Part shown: in pieces, positions 58,201 through 64,000 of the stretch
Numbering within the stretch: position 1 is the stretch's first letter
Layout of the letters: each line of letters begins with the position of its first letter
NCBI GenBank assembly: GCA_947652115.1
Contig: OX393564.1
Location: 2,209,870 to 2,273,869, forward strand
Length of the DNA stretch: 64,000 bases
From: Blastomussa wellsi
Lineage: Eukaryota; Cnidaria; Anthozoa; Scleractinia; Plerogyridae
Direction: 5' to 3'
Translations under genes and position numbers: made by a program
The notes under the pieces: generated by a model
Told to the model about the DNA's origin: nothing
Database searches by the model: none
What the model saw: only the letters and a program-made list of their open reading frames with translations

Positions 58201-60934
58201 GGAGTGAAGGAGCTTTCCAGTGATACCCAGATGATATTGATTGGGTTAATGGGGCTTGAAATATGCACAAAAACGCTTAGAAATTTCCGTCAAAAACTAA
58301 CTTCCTGTCTCATTGATGCTACCTTCAAGTTGGCAATTCTTGAACCGAAAGGAAAAGAAAAAAAAAAACAAAGAAAACAAAAAGCCTAATTTTGATTTAT
58401 GCACATGCCCGAGCTAAAATGTCGTTAAATACAATTCTAGTGAAAAACAAGGCATGTCTTGGAGAGATTTTGGAGAGATTTGGAGCAGATTTAGCCTACA
58501 ACTGACAGAAAATGTTCAAAATGTCTAAAAAATGCATTTTTTTGCAAAAATCTCCAGGAGTCAACGGGTTCAGGATTTGCCAAAACAGAAATGTCATTCA
58601 TTTAAAAGAGATTTACCAATGCTTGTAAAAAATATAGACACTTCTTCATCCATCTACTAACCTGAAATTGGCCCTGCTCTGCGGCATCGTGAAGGGGAGT
58701 GCCCCCAAGCCTGTCAGTCACAGAAATATCACCTTTGGCATTCAGCCACTTTAATACACTCACATGACCTACATAAAAAATGACAAAGAATGCAACCAAT
58801 GAGATACTGGCGCTAAGAATAACAAGGGTGGTAAATATGAAGTTAAATTGCAGGGAAACCTGATTCTCTATCGTCAAATGCACGTTCAACTCGATGACTT
58901 ACATAATGTCAGGTCTCATACAAATTGTATAGTGTTATGGAAATTTCAAGACTACCTTGTGCTGCAGCATAATGAGCAGGCGTACCACCTGTCGTGTCTC
59001 TCTCAGTTAAAGTCGCCTTGCCGCTTTCAATCTGGAAACAGAAAGTCAAGGCTGGTTTAAAATTAATATAACTTGGCAGGAAAACAATATTTTTCTTTCT
59101 TTAAATGCAATGAACATTTTTTGCACATTCAATCGATTTTCTCCTGCTTTAAAGGAACCTTCTGGATACAGTAAATCAGGTCTGAAAAAATAATCTTAAG
59201 TGGGTCTCTTGAGCAAGGGGGGACGGAAGAATTGAGGAAATAGTCATGTACATGTACGTATAGAGGGTGTTGTGTTAGTTGATATTGCACAGACTAAGTA
59301 TTAATAAGAGATATGAATCATATGTTACTGTATAAATACATGCAATTATTTCTGACACATGGTTCATGCAGACCTGTGACTTATTATTTCAAGGACTTTT
59401 CAAGGACAAATCACATTTTGTCAAGGACTTGAATTCTGCTTAATTTGATATAATTTAAGATGATTTCCAGCCCATACTGCACTATCTTTGCTCGCAACTG
59501 AAGGTACATCAAATAACAGCAATAAAAATGAACTATACCAGCAAACACCACACAAACATAAAATACTGTTTCAATAAACGACGTTTCATTGCAAATTATG
59601 TACGGCTGAGTTTTCAAAGTTTTCTGTGTGCAAGACAATATGTTGTGTTTACTTAATAATGAAATTTTATTCATGCAGGGAGTTTGCTGTAAGATTCAAG
59701 GACTACTGGGGAAAATTCGAGGACTTTTCAAGAACTTCAATGTGCAAATTTTCCAATTTTCAAGGACTTTTCAAGGGGTTGATGTTTTTTCATTTCAAGG
59801 ACTTTTCAAGGCCTGTGCGAACCATGTGACATTACACATATAGAAAACATTCTGCTTTCGTTTTCTCACCAGATATCCCACACAGTCCAGATGTCCATTC
59901 TGAGCCGCACCATGTATTGGCAGCATTCCGTCCCTAGCTCTAGCATCACACTTGCCGTCAACGCTGTGTAGATACTTGAGGCAGTCTAGATTTCCATCTT
60001 GTGATGCGAGATATAAAGGGGTTGTCCCATCTGTTGCAATATCATTTACGCAGCTAAAGGTTGAAATATTTTTAATGAAAAGCTAGTGGAGTTACTGGTA
60101 ATTACAAACTGGAAAAAAAAGAGGGGAGCCCTTTTAGAGAGCTCTATAAGTGACTACATTGATCCCCTTAACATAGAAATTACTCTTCAAAATTAATTAT
60201 AAATAACATGCAATAATATTCCTTCAATGTCAATGGCTTTCAATAGCCTCAAGTAGCACTAAATCATTATATTTAGCAAATGCTGCTATTTTACACAATA
60301 TTTAAAAGTATCTACAGTATAAGTGGAATTTTAATGTATGGGTGATAATTATTTTCACAACAAGGCTAAAGAGAGATTACCCCCTCCCAAATTAGTACAT
60401 CAAATTTGCATAAAATAAGATGCAGCCTTGTTTTTTTATGACACTTTACCTGTATCCAGCTTTGAAAACCAACAGCTCTAAGCACGTTAGATGTCCTCCA
60501 GAGGCAGCAAAATGTACTGGAGTCATATGATTCCTTGACTTGGCCCTTGGATTGCTGTTCCCTCTCTCAATCAACCATTTAACAGTTTCAAACCGACCGA
60601 ACCTCGCCGCTAAATGCAATGCAGTATGCCCTGAGCCATCTCTGGTCTCCCCATCAACTACACCATTCCCAAAAAAATATTTCACGCATTCGAGCTGCCC
60701 CTGAGCCGCGGCATCGTGCAGGGGTGTAGCTCCACTCCTTCCGTGTGATTTTGGAGAAATTCCGACGGTTTCTACCAACCATTTCACACAATCCATCCTT
60801 CCCGTTCTAGCGGCGTAATGAAGAGCTGTCGCTCCGAAGCCATCGGCCGCGAATGGTGCTGAACGGCGAAGCGATCTTAAAGTTTGAAGGTCCCCGTCTT
60901 TGGCCGCAATAAGGGCTCGCTCAGCTTCAACCAT
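48327..60934 (-). CDS. ESPN: Espin-like actin-bundling ankyrin protein, complete
   Basis: Exons in gene order: 60934-60450, 60053-59870, 59031-58956, 58768-58662, 56758-56624, 53704-53266, 49989-49550, 49138-49062, 48540-48327. They total 2,157 nt: 718 residues. Residues 1 to about 320 hold about nine ankyrin repeats (GATALHYAARTGRMDCVKWL, GATPLHDAAAQGQLECVKYF, GHTALHLAARFGRFETVKWL, GGTPLHDAAEQG), the espin arrangement. A disordered Ser/Thr/Lys-rich middle follows. The C-terminus has three Trp-centred repeats: LLPPWKRQIIVNRM, IGVPSWKIPLLSKR and IGLPEWKKNLLRRR. They match human espin IPEWKRQVMVRKM and MPAWRRDLLRKK, the actin-bundling module. I see no WH2 domain or long polyproline stretch, unlike vertebrate ESPN. 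Espins cross-link parallel actin in stereocilia and microvilli. Two donors are weak (GTTTGA at 49549, GTTTGT at 49061). ESPNL is the alternative name. Confidence 0.88.
49185..49227. repeat. Repeat terminus shared with 52164-52420 and 53966-54150
   Basis: AACAAAGGTGTGGCTGACTA, then GGGCCCTTT, is the inverse of AAAGGGCCCTAGTCAGCCAC at 52170. These are ends of one interspersed family in espin introns. Confidence 0.65.
50985..51055. repeat. GC-rich hairpin repeat
   Basis: CCTCGTTGCCAGGGCCTCTC and GAGAGACTCTGGCAACGAGG are inverted, with TCATCTTCCCG(T)CC inside. Same family as 42778-42868. Espin intron. Confidence 0.8.
52164..52420 (+). mobile_element. Interspersed repeat, copy 1 (pair with 53966-54150)
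   Basis: Shares AAAGGGCCC.AGTC.GCCAC, GATCACTGA.AAACTTGCTAAA, TTCAGTAACATAA and CAATTTCGATG.CATCGAAAA-like blocks with 53966-54150. Espin intron. Confidence 0.7.
53966..54150 (+). mobile_element. Interspersed repeat, copy 2
   Basis: See 52164-52420. Carries an internal 12-bp duplication (AAAAGTAATTTA twice). Confidence 0.7.
54170..56600. other. AT-rich espin intron without recognisable genes
   Basis: Part of the intron between exons 53266-53704 and 56624-56758. Mostly low-complexity AT sequence with a G-run near 55220. No conserved frame seen. Confidence 0.5.
57239..57466 (+). mobile_element. Repeat family 'CGTAAAGAGATTCAAGAGCTG', copy 3
   Basis: Starts AGAGGGGGTAAGTTTCTAAA, then GGTGCTGCGTCGGTGGGAAG. 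An inverted pair (TTTTATCAACTGGGTTGATA / TATCAACCCAGTTGATAAAA) brackets a CGAGCGTTAGCCCTTCGTCG core. Espin intron. Confidence 0.85.
58095..58570. mobile_element. Foldback-ended repeat
   Basis: AACCCATTGACTCCT at the left is the near-inverse of AGGAGTCAACGGGTT at the right. Includes a short plus-strand frame with a lysine run. Espin intron. Confidence 0.65.
59356..59829. mobile_element. Repeat with multiple TTCAAGGACTTTTCAAGG
   Basis: CACATGGTTC...CAGACC at the left mirrors GCCTGTGCGAACCATGTG at the right. Four or more copies of CAAGGACTTTTCAAGG-like sequence lie inside, in one orientation. Espin intron. Confidence 0.7.
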
Positions 60935-61425
60935 ATTTTGTGCTTCTCAAATTTTAATAATATAAAAGCCTTCCTTGTTTTTTCGAGCTCGAGATTTGCA
61001 TTTGGATACTGATCGAGCTGAAATTACCAGCTAAAGGAATAGTTAGGGCTCTTCAATGGAGAGTGATAATCCTCCAGTACGTTACCTATGTGATCTATTG
61101 AGGTAAAAACACATCGTAAATAATTGACGAGCTATTGTCAATATTTTCCAAGCCGTTATGGAGCAGCTGTCGTCTCGAGAACTCTTGTCCTTCTCTCCTT
61201 TATACAACTTCGCGCGCCGATAAACGCCTGAGTAAGAAATTCCTTTACTGCTGCAGATCAAAGATCGAGGAATCCGGTTCTTCATCATATAAACAGAATT
61301 GTAAACAATGTCAACTATCAAAGAAAACAAAAAACTTTGAAATCGCCGCCATGTTGGTTGAATCTGCATAAATAAAGTTCAGCGGAAGAATTCTGGCGCA
61401 TGCTCAGAGGGTGGGTGCAACAAAC
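60935..61425. promoter_or_regulatory. Bidirectional promoter of espin and TAF10
   Basis: 491 bp between two divergent start codons. A YY1-like CGCCGCCATGTTGG lies at 61344-61357. An NRF1-like GCGCATGCTC lies at 61397-61406, just upstream of the TAF10 start, whose ATGGCGG context is itself YY1-like. No TATA box. Confidence 0.6.
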
Positions 61426-61853
61426 ATGGCGGACGGTTCGCAGGCAGCAGTTCCCAATTCCGTCCAAAGCAAAGCGAATGCAAGCGTTGCCTCCAGCACC
61501 CAGCAACAAACGAGTCAACCTGCTACTTCTAGCGCAAACCCGACAACTGCATCTCATGTAGACACTAAAATCCGAAACGCTGGAGCTTCCCTGGCTGAGT
61601 TTTTAACCCAGCTTGACGATTACACTCCGACGGTTGGTGTAATTAGACTACGAACACCTTATTACCTATTGACTTGTTTCTATATCCATAGCCGGCAATT
61701 CTAAAATTACTTAAGATTTCCATATAATATATCCCCATATTATGTAATAATGCATATAGTTTTGTGAGCTTCAAATCCTGTTAAATTTATGATTGCTGTC
61801 TGTTCGTGAATGGAGGTATAAATTAGAAACTGTATGCTAATTAGGGGGGAGTA

Positions 61854-61890
<37 letters not shown>

Positions 61891-63567
61891 GTATAACAAT
61901 ATAATTTGGTTTTATCAACTGGGTTGATAATGTCAATTGGCCACCGTAAAGAGATTCAAGAGCTGACGTTTCGAGCATTATTGACATTATCAACCCAGTT
62001 GATAAAACCAAATTATATTGTATGCTAATTAGGTAACCTTATGGGTTACATAGAGTTCTAACCACATGTTATTGCTCCTTTCAACAACATGCAAACCCTG
62101 AAGTTCAAAATCAACTAACAGTTGCATATTTGATTGCTGTCAATTCTAATTATGGGGACAGCCAACGGCAGGTACAAAAACGCAGGTCACGGGTCACAAG
62201 TCAGAGATAGGAAAAGAAAGGAAAACTCAACAATTACACAATTACAAACTCCTTAACGAGCACCAGGGTCCCCTGCATTCTGTATTGCATTCTGTAACCG
62301 TTTTGTGACCTGTGGTCTGTGACCTGTGACCTGCATTTTGTACCTGCCAGGACAGCCAATGAATCTTGAAAACAACAACAACAACAAAAAAAAAAATGGA
62401 TTGAAGTGTACTAATCACGACTGACAGATGTGACCTTTTGACATTATGAGAGGTGTGATGCTATGATTGATGGCAGTGAAAAGCATAAACCATTGACTTA
62501 GCAGAGTTGTGTGTTATTGAAAGGTACAAATATTAGATGGCTGTACACAGGCCTAGCTTCATACATGCACATCATCCACTTCAAAAGTGGCTGCAGGTTA
62601 AAAAATAATTCTATAAGAAATGTGTGACAATGGATGCACAGTGAATGTCAGTGAATTTTTGCTGCATTTTGTAGAGACAATATGGCTCTTGGGTAATAAG
62701 CAACTCCTAAGAGTGACATATGGCACATAATATCATAACATGGTCAATATTTGCCCAATTAATTTGATTTTTTGGCACCAAAATTGTCTTGGAAAAATCG
62801 GCATTTTGAAAGCATAAAATTGAACCTCCCACTATGTGTGACTTGATTGACCACCCCTGTAGCTTTTGAATCTTTGTTGTTTGATACATATGCAGTATGC
62901 AATATAACTGAAATTAACCACCACACTGAAAGCTATAGTGATTGACAACTTTTTTAATCCTTTTCTTTTTAACATTTTGACTCATTTCTTTCAAAGGTCT
63001 CACTTTCTTTTTATTTGTTTATGTGTTTTATGAAATGCACTCATCAACACCTTTCAAATGGTGTATCATTCACGAGAAAAGACATTTGCCTTAACAAGTA
63101 AAGGGTTAATTATCTCTCTCAGTTCTTCTGTTTAACGCAAGCAACTTTTTTGTAACCCCCAGATACCAGATGCTGTGACAGCATTTTACTTAAATCGTGC
63201 AGGATTTGACACAACAGATCCGAGAGTGTAAGTTTGAGTTTCTTGTGTACATTAAAGGAGCCACGTCACTGTTTGTGCACTTAAGCTTAAATTTAGCTTA
63301 AGTTTTTGAAATCCGTCATAATTTTGTCAATGAATCCATCTTGATCTTTCCCATCATTAACCATCCTTTTTCCTTTTTGGTTTAGTAGATCACCTCTGTT
63401 GTTTTTCTTCCTTGTCTTCCTGTTATTGGTAATTTTGTTTGTCACAAAAAATGACTCAAAATATCTTCACTCAGCTCCTTTAATAATGACTGTATTTTAT
63501 TTTTGTTTTATTTAAACAATTTGGCAAAGGCGTGACACCTTTACCCAGCTCCCAATATATTGAATAG

Positions 63568-63612
<45 letters not shown>

Positions 63613-64000
63613 GTATAACAATATAATTTGGTTTTATCAACTGGGTTGATAATGTGAATTGGCCACCGTAAAGAGATTCAAGAGCTGAGCGTTAGCCCTT
63701 CGTCTGAGCGAATCCGACGAAGGGCTAATGCTCGAAACATCAGCTCTTGAATCTCTTCACGGTGGCCAATTGACCTTATCAACCCAGTTGATAAAACCAA
63801 ATTATATCTCAATATATTGGCTTGTTGAAATTGCTGTTAGAATAATCCTGCTCAGGATCATAGTGATTGTCTTGCATGTTTTGTAGGGTGAGGATGATTT
63901 CTCTTGCTGCACAGAAGTTTGTATCTGACATTGCTAATGATGCTCTACAGCACTGTAAGATGAGAGGTTCTGGTCAAAGTTCAAGGAAATCTGGGAAGGT
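61426..64000 (+). CDS. TAF10: TFIID/SAGA subunit TAF10, first three exons (3' end outside window)
   Basis: Exons 61426-61632, 63163-63227 and 63887-63998, the last ending at a GT at the window edge; 128 residues visible. The N-terminus is Ala/Ser/Thr/Gln-rich and disordered (MADGSQAAVPNSV). The histone-fold core begins LAEFLTQLDDYTPT, then IPDAVTAFYLNRAGFDTTDP and VRMISLAAQKFVSDIANDAL, then QHCKMRG. This is nearly identical to human TAF10 (FLMQLEDYTPTIPDAVTGYY, ISLAAQKFISDIANDALQHC). About 35 C-terminal residues are missing. TAF10 pairs with TAF3, TAF8 or SUPT7L through the histone fold in TFIID and SAGA. Start: ATG 61426 rather than the in-frame GTG at 61411. The first donor is GTTGGT, weak. 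Confidence 0.95.
61844..62019 (+). mobile_element. Repeat family 'CGTAAAGAGATTCAAGAGCTG', copy 4
   Basis: Same ends as 57239-57466, but the right arm is shortened: it jumps from GACGTTTCGAGC to the inverse TTATCAACCCAGTTGATAAA. TAF10 intron 1. Confidence 0.85.
63255..63485. mobile_element. Repeat of the AAAGGAGC family with both ends
   Basis: AAAGGAGCCACGTCACTG at the left and CACTCAGCTCCTTT at the right look like terminal inverted repeats. Related to 19329-19560 and 42124-42300. TAF10 intron 2. Confidence 0.65.
63564..63807 (+). mobile_element. Repeat family 'CGTAAAGAGATTCAAGAGCTG', copy 5
   Basis: Full-length, with a nearly perfect palindrome around GCCCTTCGTCTGAGCGAATC. TAF10 intron 2. 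Confidence 0.85.

Noticed and set aside
61411..61413. GTG as the TAF10 start
   Set aside because: The ATG at 61426 has a good context (AACATGGCG) and eukaryotes rarely use GTG.

Overview
This is a window of animal nuclear DNA. It has split genes with GT-AG introns, AT-rich introns full of short foldback transposons, and metazoan genes (CCDC150, ARMC3, selenoprotein K, espin, TAF10). Gene content, intron density, palindromic MITE-like repeats and a tRNA-derived SINE suggest a cnidarian, most likely an anthozoan such as a stony coral. The species call is inference. No bacterial, rRNA, CRISPR or provirus feature was found. All exon joins were made by hand from reading frame, splice sites and remembered family sequence.

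Layout: (1) 195-16720, + strand: the C-terminal 25 exons of a CCDC150 orthologue; one intron holds a foldback element split by a 5'-truncated LINE. (2) 18752-35454, - strand: a complete ARMC3 orthologue in 27 exons (838 residues), convergent with CCDC150; one intron carries a 1.25-kb minisatellite. (3) 35674-40434, + strand: complete selenoprotein K with an in-frame UGA (Sec) codon and a plausible SECIS element in the last exon. It is divergent from ARMC3 across a 219-bp shared promoter that contains an RFX X-box-like site. (4) 43.2-47.9 kb, + strand: a tandem segmental duplication. Each copy carries one intronless gene for an unrecognised protein of about 131-135 residues, with a CCAAT box and an ISRE/IRF-like site at matching upstream positions. 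(5) 48327-60934, - strand: a complete espin-like gene in nine exons (718 residues). (6) 61426-64000, + strand: the first three exons of TAF10, divergent from espin; its last exon(s) lie outside the window.

CCDC150 and ARMC3 (with its X-box) fit ciliary or sperm functions, and espin bundles actin in sensory protrusions. Selenoprotein K (ER) and TAF10 (TFIID/SAGA) are housekeeping. The two duplicated genes are the least explained part: an unnamed small protein family with interferon-response-like promoter elements, possibly cnidarian innate-immune effectors. Introns and spacers are mostly non-autonomous elements with long inverted repeats.
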